A stretch of DNA of 8,807 nucleotides from Bacteroidota bacterium (lineage in GTDB: Bacteria > Bacteroidota > Bacteroidia > Flavobacteriales_D > Crocinitomicaceae), in contig JAJRQP010000328.1 in assembly GCA_024280195.1 (NCBI GenBank), positions 1 through 8,807 on the forward strand, given 5' to 3'. Within the stretch, counting starts at the first letter, position 1; each line of letters starts with the position of its first letter. The position numbers and the translations under genes are program-made. Positions 1 through 7,069 of the stretch are shown here, one piece after another. The notes below the pieces were generated by a model. It was not told where the DNA came from, did not search any database, and was given only the letters and a program-made list of their open reading frames with translations.

Positions 1-138
1 AGCTAGTCCAACAAAATCGCTTTCCTCTTGTAATAAGTGTGGAATAGCTTTTTCTTGGATCGGAGTTGGTGTTACAAAACCCATGTTTTCTAACGACTGT
101 AACACCTCACTCTTTAGCCCGAGTTCCTCAAATGTCAT
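1..138 (-). CDS. DEAD-box RNA helicase, N-terminal fragment (runs off window)
   Basis: Only the first 46 codons are present; the gene continues beyond base 1. The translation starts MTFEELGLKSEVLQSL and continues with GFVTPTPIQEKAIPHLL, ending DFVGLA at the edge. The F-x2-LGL opening followed by the PTPIQ segment is the Q motif that binds adenine in DEAD-box ATP-dependent RNA helicases, and GLA is the usual lead-in to Walker A (AQTGTGKT), which would lie just outside the window. Family members unwind RNA duplexes in ribosome assembly, mRNA decay or cold adaptation; which of these applies cannot be told from the fragment. The ATG at 138-136 is chosen because it begins exactly at the usual family N-terminus. 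A promoter lies about 20 bases upstream. The next gene is divergent. Confidence 0.85.
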   Translation of the reverse strand, partial: MTFEELGLKSEVLQSLENMGFVTPTPIQEKAIPHLLQEESDFVGLA

Positions 139-160
139 TCTGTGTATTTAAAATTGAGTG

Positions 161-193
161 CAAAGATAGGGAGAATAAAGTTAAGAACCGCAA
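161..193 (-). promoter_or_regulatory. Bacteroidota-type promoter for the helicase gene
   Basis: On the minus strand, TATCTTTG (168-161) matches the Bacteroidota -7 consensus TAnnTTTG in full, and a TTG (193-191) sits 22 nt upstream, inside the 17-23 nt spacing known for Flavobacterium. Transcription would start near 155, giving a leader of under 20 nt before the helicase ATG at 138. This is seen by motif match only. Confidence 0.55.
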
Positions 194-324
194 TTGTGTG
201 GAAGATAGTGAATTATGAGTCATTGAGATGAGTACATATTAATGAATTGATAATGGTTTTTAAAAAGTAAAGAAAAAACTAGGTCTTTCATATATATTCT
301 TCATTGAATGTCTATTTTTACAAC

Positions 325-804
325 ATGAAAACCATCAACAAAAAAGGATATTGCGCAATAGGTGTTTTTAGAGGAAAGACTTCGCACAACATGGGCACAC
401 TTTGGAGGTCAGCATATATATTAGGTGCTGCATATATCTTTACCGTTGAAGGACGCTACAAAAAACAATCTTCTGATGTATTAAGGACATGGTCTAGAAT
501 ACCATTGTTCAATTACAAATCTTTTGATGACTTATTAGCAAACATACCGTACGACTGTCGTTTAGTTGGAATTGAAATGGATGATAGAGCTGAAATGCTC
601 CATGACTTTGAACATCCAAAAAGAGCTATTTATCTACTCGGAGCAGAAGATACGGGACTTCCAGAATATGTAAAAGAAAAATGCCATATGCTTATTAAAC
701 TACCGGGGAATAATTCATTAAATGTTGGAGTTACTGGAAGTATAGTTTTACACGATAGAGCAAGTAAGGTTCCAACAGATTTACCTCCTTTTCACAAGGG
801 ATAA
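325..804 (+). CDS. SpoU/TrmH-family (SPOUT) RNA methyltransferase
   Basis: A 159-residue protein of the SPOUT class, which transfers methyl groups from S-adenosylmethionine to RNA, commonly to a 2'-O-ribose in tRNA or rRNA. All three SpoU motifs are visible: motif 1 around residues 21-35 (HNMGTLWRSAYILGA, with N22 and R28), motif 2 at 103-113 (YLLGAEDTGLP), and motif 3 at 124-145 (IKLPGNNSLNVGVTGSI), which forms the trefoil-knot cofactor site. It is a stand-alone catalytic domain without the N-terminal RNA-binding domain of the longer TrmH/RlmB proteins, closer in size to TrmL. The exact RNA target is unknown. An in-frame TTG at 304 would add seven residues; I prefer the ATG at 325 because homologues I remember begin near the GYCAIGVF strand. 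It stands alone between a divergent helicase gene and a cupredoxin gene 159 bases downstream. Confidence 0.85.
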   Translation: MKTINKKGYCAIGVFRGKTSHNMGTLWRSAYILGAAYIFTVEGRYKKQSSDVLRTWSRIPLFNYKSFDDLLANIPYDCRLVGIEMDDRAEMLHDFEHPKRAIYLLGAEDTGLPEYVKEKCHMLIKLPGNNSLNVGVTGSIVLHDRASKVPTDLPPFHKG

Positions 805-963
805 TATTCTATTTTCTTGTTAATTTGTTTATGACAATTACAACTTCATAAGTTACTCAAAAATGGCTTCATAAACACAGCAACACAGGCATTCTTTTTA
901 CTTCGACTAATAATTCTAAATAAATTGTCGTACATTTATTTTAAATTAACTAAAATCACATAT

Positions 964-1593
964 ATGAAAACAACAACTACCTTAAAAAAAATTGCTTTTT
1001 CTGTAATTATTGCAGCATCTGCAAGCTTTTCAACAAAAGCACAAGCAACGTTTAACGTTGATGCATCAGGAACTTCGTTTACACCCAATTCTTTGACGAT
1101 TAACATTGGAGACACGGTAATATGGACTAATTCTTCAGGGTTTCACAATGTAAATGCAACAACGGGAACTTTCCCTAGCAATCCAGAATCTTTTGGAAAT
1201 GCGCTTGCTTCTGCAACATGGGTTTTTAAGAAAAAATTCACCATTGCTGGGACTTATGATTACCAATGTGACGCTCATGCTACTCAAGGAATGACTGGGC
1301 AAGTTATTGTTCAGCAAGGTTCAGTTGGAATTGAAGATGTAGCAGCAAATTCTTCTAGTTTAATCTACCCTATTCCTGCAAAGGAAGAAATTACAATTGA
1401 CTTGAAAAATAAAGATTTCGCTGGGTTGTCAATCAAATTAGTGAATGCAGAAGGGAAAACAGTTTATGAAAACACGAAACTTTCTAGTTCTGTTATCTCA
1501 ATTGACACTAGAGAATTAAATGGTATTTTCTTCTATCAGTTACTTGATCATTCAGGTATTATTGAAACAAAGAAGATTGTTGTCACAAAATAA
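964..1593 (+). CDS. Secreted plastocyanin/azurin-like cupredoxin with T9SS sorting tail
   Basis: A 209-residue exported copper protein. Residues 1-28 form a signal peptide (basic start, hydrophobic core, ending near TKAQA). Residues 29-117 are a cupredoxin domain with all four type 1 copper ligands: H61 in FHNVN, then C102, H105 and M110 in the C-x2-H-x4-M loop YQCDAHATQGM. Residues 134-209 look like a T9SS type A C-terminal sorting domain (YPIPA at the start where YPNPA is usual, G-K-x-V-Y in the middle, final KKIVVTK), so the protein is predicted to cross the outer membrane and be attached to the surface or released. The likely role is electron transfer or copper binding; no redox partner is adjacent. 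The ATG at 964 is preferred over the upstream TTG at 925 because it gives a normal signal peptide. TACATTTA at 931-938 matches the -7 consensus at 5 of 6 defined positions, but no TTG is well placed. Confidence 0.87.
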   Translation: MKTTTTLKKIAFSVIIAASASFSTKAQATFNVDASGTSFTPNSLTINIGDTVIWTNSSGFHNVNATTGTFPSNPESFGNALASATWVFKKKFTIAGTYDYQCDAHATQGMTGQVIVQQGSVGIEDVAANSSSLIYPIPAKEEITIDLKNKDFAGLSIKLVNAEGKTVYENTKLSSSVISIDTRELNGIFFYQLLDHSGIIETKKIVVTK

Positions 1594-1612
1594 TCTTTAA
1601 TTTTTATCATTA

Positions 1613-1651
1613 AAAAACCCATTAGCAAATTGCTAATGGGTTTTTGTTTTT
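1613..1651. terminator. Bidirectional intrinsic terminator between convergent genes
   Basis: A near-perfect hairpin has arms at 1613-1626 and 1632-1645 (core ACCCATTAGC / GCTAATGGGT) and a 5-nt loop. It is flanked by an A-run on the left and a T-rich run (1641-1651) on the right, so it can end transcripts of the cupredoxin gene on the plus strand and of the sigma factor gene on the minus strand. It lies 19 bases after the first stop codon and 14 bases after the second. Confidence 0.9.
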
Positions 1652-1665
1652 ACCAAAAACAATAT

Positions 1666-2262
1666 TTAAAAATGCACAACTAATTCGTGCTTATCAATTA
1701 ATTTACGAAGGTTGATTAATGCATAGCGCATTCTTCCTAACGCCGTATTAATACTAATCCCTTCTAACTCTGCGATATCCTTAAAGGACATCTCTTTGAA
1801 GATTCTCATCTTCAATATGTCACGCTGTGTATCTGGCAAATGCTCAACTAACTCGACCATTTGACCTTCTAACTCAACACGTGTCATTTCTTCTTGAACG
1901 TTTTCATCTTCCATTTTTAAAGTATGAAAAACATTGTAATCATCTCTTAGTGATGAAGACTCGGAAATCAACCTCACTTTATTATGTTTTCTAAAGTAAT
2001 CAATCACGAGGTTATGTGCGATTCTCATAGCCCAAGGCAAAAACTTACCTTCCTCATTATAATTACCTGCTTTTAAAGTATTCACTACTTTAATAAAAGT
2101 ATCTTGAAAAATGTCTTGTGATAATGCTTTATCGCGAATTTTCATATAAATGAAACGATAAATTCTTTCTTTATGACGCATCAACAAAGCTTCGAAAGCT
2201 TTCTCATCCCCACACAAATACTTACTGATTAACTCACGGTCATCGATATTATTCATAGTCAT
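1666..2262 (-). CDS. ECF-type sigma-70 family RNA polymerase sigma factor
   Basis: A 198-residue protein with the two-domain layout of extracytoplasmic-function sigma factors. Region 2 covers roughly residues 16-93 (IFQDTFIKVVNTL; then GKFLPWAMRIAHNLVIDYFR, the core-binding and -10-recognition helices). After a variable acidic linker, region 4 spans about 138-188 (LPDTQRDILKMRIF, then the helix-turn-helix MSFKDIAELEGISINTALGR). It would direct RNA polymerase to a specific promoter set. No anti-sigma factor adjoins it: upstream is the end of the B12 operon and downstream a terminator. The GKFLPWAMRIAHNLVIDYFR and INTALGRMRYALINLR segments resemble an ECF factor widely kept in Bacteroidota; from memory this group may include P. 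gingivalis SigP, which controls T9SS genes, but that is unverified. A second ATG two codons in (2256) is also possible. Candidate promoter: AAATTTTG at 2389-2382 with TTG at 2409-2407, a weak match. Confidence 0.9.
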   Translation of the reverse strand: MTMNNIDDRELISKYLCGDEKAFEALLMRHKERIYRFIYMKIRDKALSQDIFQDTFIKVVNTLKAGNYNEEGKFLPWAMRIAHNLVIDYFRKHNKVRLISESSSLRDDYNVFHTLKMEDENVQEEMTRVELEGQMVELVEHLPDTQRDILKMRIFKEMSFKDIAELEGISINTALGRMRYALINLRKLIDKHELVVHF

Positions 2263-2456
2263 AACTTACTTGTTTAGTAGTTTAATTTACTGATCAAACT
2301 TGTTTAAGTAATTTTTTAACTATAGGCTACCGTGTTTTTTTTGTTATATAAAGGACAAGATAGAATAAAAATCTGGAATACCAAAATTTCATTCTGATTG
2401 TCTTCTCAATTAACCTAACGAAGATGGTTTTAAAAAGGTTGGGTAAGGTTGATGTT

Positions 2457-3035
2457 TTATTTTCTCAATATCCCAAATAACTCTCTTCCTGCTCTAGGTT
2501 GAATGGAATTATAGCAGTCTTCAAATTGAACGGAAGAAAAATGTGGCGTGAAATAATTCAAATATTCTTTTCGTTCACCACCATAAGGAGGACCTCCATC
2601 TAATTCAAATTCAAAAAACAATCCAATTAACTTTCCCGATGGTTTTAGAAGACGACTTGCATTCTCCGCATAGTCTACTCTTAGTTTTGGATCAATGGCG
2701 CAGAATAATGTTTGCTCTACGATTAAATCGTATTCTCCATCGTGTTTAAAAAAATCATCGCAATGGGTGTTTTCTCTAGGAAACCCCTCCACTCTTCCTA
2801 GCAACGCATCTAATGGCTCTCTTGCAAAATCCAGCACGTGGATATTTTCAAAACCTAAACTATGTAAATATTCCGCTTCATGTCCATTACCACAACCTGG
2901 TATTAGAATTTTCAAATCTTTATCTTCAACCTGATTAAAATAGGCTTTAATTGGTGGAGAAATCACTCCTAAATCCCACCCTGTACTTTCTTCTTTGTAA
3001 CGATTGCTCCAAAATTCTTCTGATAGATGCTCCAT
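2457..3035 (-). CDS. TPMT-family SAM-dependent methyltransferase (end of B12-riboswitch operon)
   Basis: A 192-residue class I methyltransferase of the thiopurine S-methyltransferase family, which methylates thiol or other soft nucleophiles using S-adenosylmethionine. Family hallmarks in order: FW-x2-RY (8-13) and GWDLGVISPP (19-28) at the N-terminus; the glycine-rich SAM loop ILIPGCGNGHEAEYL (43-57); an acidic residue after strand 2 in HVLDFA (D69); DDFF (93-96); EQTLFCAIDP (107-116); LLKPSGKLIGLFF (129-141); GGPPYGG (147-153); and PRAGRELF near the end. Length is normal, with no sign of decay. Its ATG overlaps the stop codon of the upstream surface-protein gene by one base (TAATG), which implies translational coupling and membership of the riboswitch operon. 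The substrate is unknown. Most family members are encoded alone, so the position in a B12 operon is notable. No clear terminator follows it. Confidence 0.9.
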   Translation of the reverse strand: MEHLSEEFWSNRYKEESTGWDLGVISPPIKAYFNQVEDKDLKILIPGCGNGHEAEYLHSLGFENIHVLDFAREPLDALLGRVEGFPRENTHCDDFFKHDGEYDLIVEQTLFCAIDPKLRVDYAENASRLLKPSGKLIGLFFEFELDGGPPYGGERKEYLNYFTPHFSSVQFEDCYNSIQPRAGRELFGILRK

Positions 3036-4003
3036 TATTCTTTTATTATTCTTTTTGTAAAAACACCCATTGAATTACTTAAACGAAGAATATAAATACC
3101 TGCGGATTGGTTTCTTAAGTTAATCATTCCTTCAGAATTAATAAGCCCTTCCTCAATGTTTTTCCCTTTTAAATCTGTAAGAACATATGCAGAAGGACTA
3201 TTCACAACAATTCTAAGAATAGCATTGGTTGGATTAGGATAAACATCAAATTGCCCTACTATTTCTTCATTTACATCAAGGTAACCTTCATTGATAACCC
3301 CAACTGCATCTAAATCAAAGCCACTGGAAGCAAAAGGTGTGGTGAATGGGTCATTAATATAATTTCCTTGACTATCTTGACTCCCATACAAAGGATCAAT
3401 ACTTCCAACTGCATCAATGATTTTTACGTGCGTAATTGCATTTTCATTCAAACCTAAAGTTCCTGCAACATCGTCTAAATCGAATGGTGTTCCATAATTG
3501 GCTTTATATTTCCCCGCTAAATTATAGAGATATCGACAGTCAACAGAACCAAAACCGCCAATTTGCGTTGATGTTTGAGTTTCAGAAATAGCTGGAAAAC
3601 GGAAGAAATTGATTCCGTCAGAACTAACTTCCACAAATGCTAATTCTAAGAATGTCTCACTAAAAGAATTTTCGAAAATAACAAAATCAGGACCTGGACC
3701 ATTCGTTATTAATGTTCCAAAACTAAGGATTGCCTCTCCTCCATCACCTAAAGAAACGACTGAACCGCCATCAGCAACACCAATCGCATCGGTCGCAACT
3801 CCAAAAGAAGCATCTCCCAAAGAAGAATTGGTGATATCAGCTAAACCTCTTGTAACTGCGCAATTGTTTGCCCATGAAAGAATGATTGTAGAATCTTTAT
3901 GAATAGCCGTTGAACCTACTTGTCCTGCTGGAGGTGCAAAAGATTGAGAAAATGAAATTGACCAAAAGGTTAAAACTGCAAAAATGCATATTGTTTTAAT
4001 CAT
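3035..4003 (-). CDS. T9SS-exported surface protein, putative corrinoid-locus component
   Basis: A 322-residue secreted protein of unknown function. Residues 1-20 are a signal peptide ending SISFSQ. The central region (about 21-240) has a recognisable but uncharacterised pattern: GDGGEAILSF, then NGPGPDFVIFENSF (101-114), LAFVEVSSDGINFFRF (121-136), YNLAGKY (160-166), GTPFDLDDV (171-179), ITHVKIIDAVGSID (190-203) and SSGFDLDAVGVIN (226-238). It reads as a beta-rich jelly-roll-like domain; from memory similar domains occur in surface or PEP-CTERM proteins of other phyla. Residues 253-322 are a T9SS type A sorting domain (VYPNP start, NQSAGIYILRL, KRIIKE end), so the protein should be attached to or released from the cell surface. 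It overlaps the lipoprotein gene upstream by 8 nt and the methyltransferase gene downstream by 1 nt. The context suggests help in B12 binding or presentation, which is inference only. Confidence 0.82.
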   Translation of the reverse strand: MIKTICIFAVLTFWSISFSQSFAPPAGQVGSTAIHKDSTIILSWANNCAVTRGLADITNSSLGDASFGVATDAIGVADGGSVVSLGDGGEAILSFGTLITNGPGPDFVIFENSFSETFLELAFVEVSSDGINFFRFPAISETQTSTQIGGFGSVDCRYLYNLAGKYKANYGTPFDLDDVAGTLGLNENAITHVKIIDAVGSIDPLYGSQDSQGNYINDPFTTPFASSGFDLDAVGVINEGYLDVNEEIVGQFDVYPNPTNAILRIVVNSPSAYVLTDLKGKNIEEGLINSEGMINLRNQSAGIYILRLSNSMGVFTKRIIKE

Positions 4004-5060
4004 AAAAAATAATTTTATTTGGATTCAACCCAACGTGATAATTCTCAACTAGAGAACCCGTTGAAGTATAAGATTTGACGTAACCTGTATTTGTAAAACT
4101 CATTGCATCCATCAAATAAATTTGATTTCTGAAAGAATCATATTGAATACCGTACAAGGTTGAAATTCCAGTTGTCGCAATAAAATTGGAGTTAATTACT
4201 GTTTCGCTCAAAGGATCAAAAAGCAGAACATTACTTACACTTGAGTTGTAGTCGTAGTTAGCAATTAGGAAATTCGAATTCATAGGGACAATATGCGTAG
4301 CATTGATTGCCAAGGTAGAAAGTACCACATCATTCTGAGAATCGATTCTAGAAATGGAGGAAGGAATTGCTCCATAATCGCCTCGATTGATTACATAAAT
4401 TTCTCCTTGAGCATCTGCAATAACTGAACTAGGATTCTGACCAATAACAATCTTTGATAATTCTATATTAGAGGACAAATCAATGACGGACAGCGTTGAA
4501 TCAACATTGGGAAAGTTCAATCCGCCAGAGTTAGCAACGTACAATTTATTATTAGCGATAGCCATTCCTTCTGGATTTGCTCCGACCGGTATTCTTTGCG
4601 TAACGGTCAATGCGGAAGTATCAATAACATCTACAAAACCATCATAGCATGTGACATAAGCGAAACTTCCATTGAAAACAATACTCCTTGGTTGCTTAGC
4701 CACCCCTCCGTTTACCATGTCAATTTGCTGGATCGTTTTAAAAGTAATTGCATCTAGAACCTCTATTGTGCTTGAAGCATTCACAACGATGTAAATTTTG
4801 TTCCCGTACCTCTTCATATCATTTCCAGTATCTCCAAGTTGTCTTCCTACTCTATTTTCAAATAAGGAGTTTGCAACAGCAGAATTAGTAAAATTAACCC
4901 AAGATACCGACGAGTTATTTTGCTGAAATAATCCTTCGCATAATACAAGCATGCCGTTAGATAAGGTTGCAGAAACAAGATCTTGTTCAGGTTTATCTTT
5001 CTTGCATGAAGAAAGAATAAGCATAATGGCAGTAATAGAAAACAAACTAATTAAACGCAT
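3996..5060 (-). CDS. YncE/DUF5074-type beta-propeller lipoprotein, BtuG-like
   Basis: A 354-residue lipoprotein with a repeated beta-propeller fold. The signal peptide ends in the lipobox LSSC (C19), followed by the charged stretch KKDKPEQD, which is compatible with outer-membrane and perhaps surface exposure. From about residue 35 (LVLCEGLFQQNN) the chain carries propeller blades typified by KIYIVVNASSTIEVLD, NPEGMAIANNKLYVANSG, STLSVIDLSS and GEIYVINRGDYG. This matches the YncE/DUF5074 group that includes BtuG of Bacteroides, a surface lipoprotein which binds cobalamin very tightly and hands it to BtuB. The placement directly after a TonB receptor gene (14-nt overlap) in a cobalamin-riboswitch operon supports that role. 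I leave the symbol blank because YncE-like propellers serve several ligands and sequence alone does not fix the ligand. It overlaps the following gene by 8 nt. Confidence 0.85.
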   Translation of the reverse strand: MRLISLFSITAIMLILSSCKKDKPEQDLVSATLSNGMLVLCEGLFQQNNSSVSWVNFTNSAVANSLFENRVGRQLGDTGNDMKRYGNKIYIVVNASSTIEVLDAITFKTIQQIDMVNGGVAKQPRSIVFNGSFAYVTCYDGFVDVIDTSALTVTQRIPVGANPEGMAIANNKLYVANSGGLNFPNVDSTLSVIDLSSNIELSKIVIGQNPSSVIADAQGEIYVINRGDYGAIPSSISRIDSQNDVVLSTLAINATHIVPMNSNFLIANYDYNSSVSNVLLFDPLSETVINSNFIATTGISTLYGIQYDSFRNQIYLMDAMSFTNTGYVKSYTSTGSLVENYHVGLNPNKIIFYD

Positions 5061-7008
5061 AACTTAAAGATAATAAATAATTTCTGCCTGGCATCACAAA
5101 ACTGCGGATGTAAGCATACTGTTGATTAAAAACATTCTTCACTGAAAACTGAATTTTCAATTGATTTTTTTTAGCAATTTTGAATGTATGAAACATACTC
5201 AAATCGGAGATGAGAAAACCTCCTATTTCGTTCTGCACAACATTTTCATTTAAGGAGTATCTTTTTGAAACAAAATAATTTGACATTCTTAAACCAGTTG
5301 TTTTATAATATACGGAGAAGTCAAAATTAACCGTATGCAGAGGAATGTATGCTATTTGATGCAAATAAGTAGGAGAATTAGCATCTGTAACATCGAGCGT
5401 TCTTTGGTAAGAATAATTTGCATTAGAAGTCAATTTCCAATTCTTCGCTAGTTTCAATTTAGTTTGTAGAATCGCTTCAAAACCGTAAATATTGACCAAA
5501 CCAACATTCTGCATTGACCAAACAAATAAGTTTTTAGTCGGTATTGCAACGATTTTATTTGCAACGTGATTAAAATATACATTTGAACGAATATACACAT
5601 CGATTTTTTTCTGAACAGGCACTACTGATAATCCATAATTTATCTGATGAGCATCTTCTGGCTCTAATAAATTGTTGCCAATATTGTTATAATACAACTC
5701 ATTAAAAGAAGGCATTCTAAATGAATTCCTGTACCACAATTGGTGCTTCCACCTCATTTTTTTATTCGAAATCGTTTCCAAAGAAACAAATGGGTTTATT
5801 CTAAACCTATCCTCTGCAGAAAGTCCATTGTTATTTTTCTCCTGCACATATTGAGACGAAATTTGAACTTCTATTTTTAATTTATTTTTTAGTAAATAAG
5901 AAACCCCTAGCAATCCGAAATTATGAAAACGGATTGGTTGAGCAAAGGTGGAATCATTCGAAAATAAATCACTTACAACTTCTTCTAAACCTCCATTAAT
6001 TACCAATTGTTTATTTGCTTTTATGGAGAAAGTTGCCCCTCCTGTCACAGAGCGATTATCGTAAATTGCATCTATTCCTCCAGATGAATTTAGAAAGGTT
6101 GGGTCTTTGTAATTAACTTTACTTGAATTAACATCTGCATAGAATCTAAAATCTGCAATCTTCCAAAATGACTGATAATCAGCTAGTAATGATTGTTTAG
6201 AGGTTAGCAATATTTCATCTTGCGTAGCATTGTACAAAATAACTGCGCCCGGCAATTCTTGGTTTATGGAAGAATTACGATACATCAACCTTCCAAATCC
6301 TCTTTTCATTTTATAACCCAAAGTTGCGCCAAAAGAATAATCTTGATAGGCGTTATTTCTGCGATTGCTATTAACAAACGTATTTCCGTTTTTTAATATA
6401 TATGGATAACTCCCCGCCGATTTTCTCATTCTGCCAAAAGCACTGATCAAGAACCTCTTGGGAGAATACTTAACTCCCAAATAAGCCAATTGTTGATTAA
6501 AGGAACCATATTTCACATTTGACCGAATCTGCAATGTATCACTGGTAAATGTGTTTTCAAAAGTCTTTATTAAAAAATTACTACCTGAAACTTGTGCAGA
6601 AACTGGAAGAGAATTCTTAAAACGTTTCCCAATAGAACTAATAATTCCAACTACGTTATCAACCTCTATTTGACCAAGGTTAACTTGCCCTGTTTGAGAA
6701 TTGCTTATTGAAAATCCATCCTTAATAATCGTGGAATGATTCGCTCCAAGTCCTCTCATTGAAACAGTTTTTAAGCCGCCCAGACTACCATAAGATTTTA
6801 AGTTAGCACCTGCAATTTTCTGAATCAATTCTCCTACATCGTTTGCAGACAGTTCTTCAATGTCTTTTTTTGATAATGAACTATTTATTTTTCTGGGAAT
6901 AATCAATGTAATTTCTGAAGCAACAACTTCAGAAATACGTTGGACGGTATCTCGTTGCCCCCAAGAAATGAGTGGTGCAAAAAACAAGATAAATCCGATG
7001 CTACGCAT
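5047..7008 (-). CDS. btuB: TonB-dependent outer-membrane receptor, probable vitamin B12 (BtuB-like) transporter
   Basis: A 653-residue outer-membrane receptor. Residues 1-17 are a signal peptide (MRSIGFILFFAPLISWG). A TonB-box-like stretch (ISEVVAS, about 25-31) precedes the plug domain (about 45-150), with DVGELIQKIAGANLKSYG, TVSMRGLGANHSTIIKDG and IEVDNVVGIISSIG. The remainder is the 22-strand beta-barrel, ending NVFNQQYAYIRSFVMPGRN and LLSLSYAFN. It lacks the N-terminal carboxypeptidase-like domain of SusC transporters and no SusD gene is near, so a polysaccharide role is unlikely; the length is close to E. coli BtuB. The cobalamin assignment rests on the upstream riboswitch and the BtuG-like partner, not on ligand-contact residues. 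The ATG at 7008 is chosen over an in-frame TTG at 7017 because it gives a clean signal peptide. A terminator-like hairpin ends 16 bases upstream of this start, and the 3' end overlaps the lipoprotein gene by 14 nt. Confidence 0.87.
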   Translation of the reverse strand: MRSIGFILFFAPLISWGQRDTVQRISEVVASEITLIIPRKINSSLSKKDIEELSANDVGELIQKIAGANLKSYGSLGGLKTVSMRGLGANHSTIIKDGFSISNSQTGQVNLGQIEVDNVVGIISSIGKRFKNSLPVSAQVSGSNFLIKTFENTFTSDTLQIRSNVKYGSFNQQLAYLGVKYSPKRFLISAFGRMRKSAGSYPYILKNGNTFVNSNRRNNAYQDYSFGATLGYKMKRGFGRLMYRNSSINQELPGAVILYNATQDEILLTSKQSLLADYQSFWKIADFRFYADVNSSKVNYKDPTFLNSSGGIDAIYDNRSVTGGATFSIKANKQLVINGGLEEVVSDLFSNDSTFAQPIRFHNFGLLGVSYLLKNKLKIEVQISSQYVQEKNNNGLSAEDRFRINPFVSLETISNKKMRWKHQLWYRNSFRMPSFNELYYNNIGNNLLEPEDAHQINYGLSVVPVQKKIDVYIRSNVYFNHVANKIVAIPTKNLFVWSMQNVGLVNIYGFEAILQTKLKLAKNWKLTSNANYSYQRTLDVTDANSPTYLHQIAYIPLHTVNFDFSVYYKTTGLRMSNYFVSKRYSLNENVVQNEIGGFLISDLSMFHTFKIAKKNQLKIQFSVKNVFNQQYAYIRSFVMPGRNYLLSLSYAFN

Positions 7009-7024
7009 AAATAACAAAAAACAT

Positions 7025-7056
7025 AAAAAAAAGAGGGATAATAATTGCTATCCCCC
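7025..7056 (-). terminator. Internal terminator/attenuator between the DUF4465 and receptor genes
   Basis: Read on the minus strand, GGGGGATA (7056-7049) pairs with TATCCCTC (7040-7033), an 8-bp stem with one G-U pair and an 8-nt loop. Eight consecutive U follow (7032-7025), the form of an intrinsic terminator. It lies 13 bases after the stop of the DUF4465 gene and just before the receptor ATG at 7008. Since the downstream genes have no evident promoter in this 61-bp gap, it probably acts as a partial terminator or as an mRNA 3'-end stabiliser that raises output of the first gene. It is not T-tailed on the plus strand. Confidence 0.7.
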
Positions 7057-7069
7057 GTTCTTGAATTAA

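Noticed and set aside
827..877. Possible terminator after the SpoU-type gene (GTTTATGA / TCATAAAC)
   Set aside because: The 8-bp arms are AU-rich, 35 nt apart and not followed by a T-run, so a terminator is not supported.
1135..1317. Small open frame on the minus strand inside the cupredoxin gene
   Set aside because: It is antisense to the copper-site region of a well-supported gene and has no recognisable domain.
2695..2934. Small open frame on the plus strand
   Set aside because: It is antisense to the SAM-binding core of the TPMT-family gene; low-complexity, serine-rich translation.
3609..3902. Open frame of 97 codons on the plus strand
   Set aside because: It is antisense to the T9SS surface-protein gene, with a proline/serine/lysine-rich translation typical of a shadow frame.
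5047..7008. SusC-type polysaccharide utilisation transporter
   Set aside because: There is no N-terminal carboxypeptidase-like domain, no SusD gene and no glycoside hydrolase nearby; the riboswitch and propeller lipoprotein point to B12.
6860..7069. Open frame of 69 codons on the plus strand
   Set aside because: It is antisense to the receptor's signal peptide and plug start and runs through the intergenic hairpin; no protein features.
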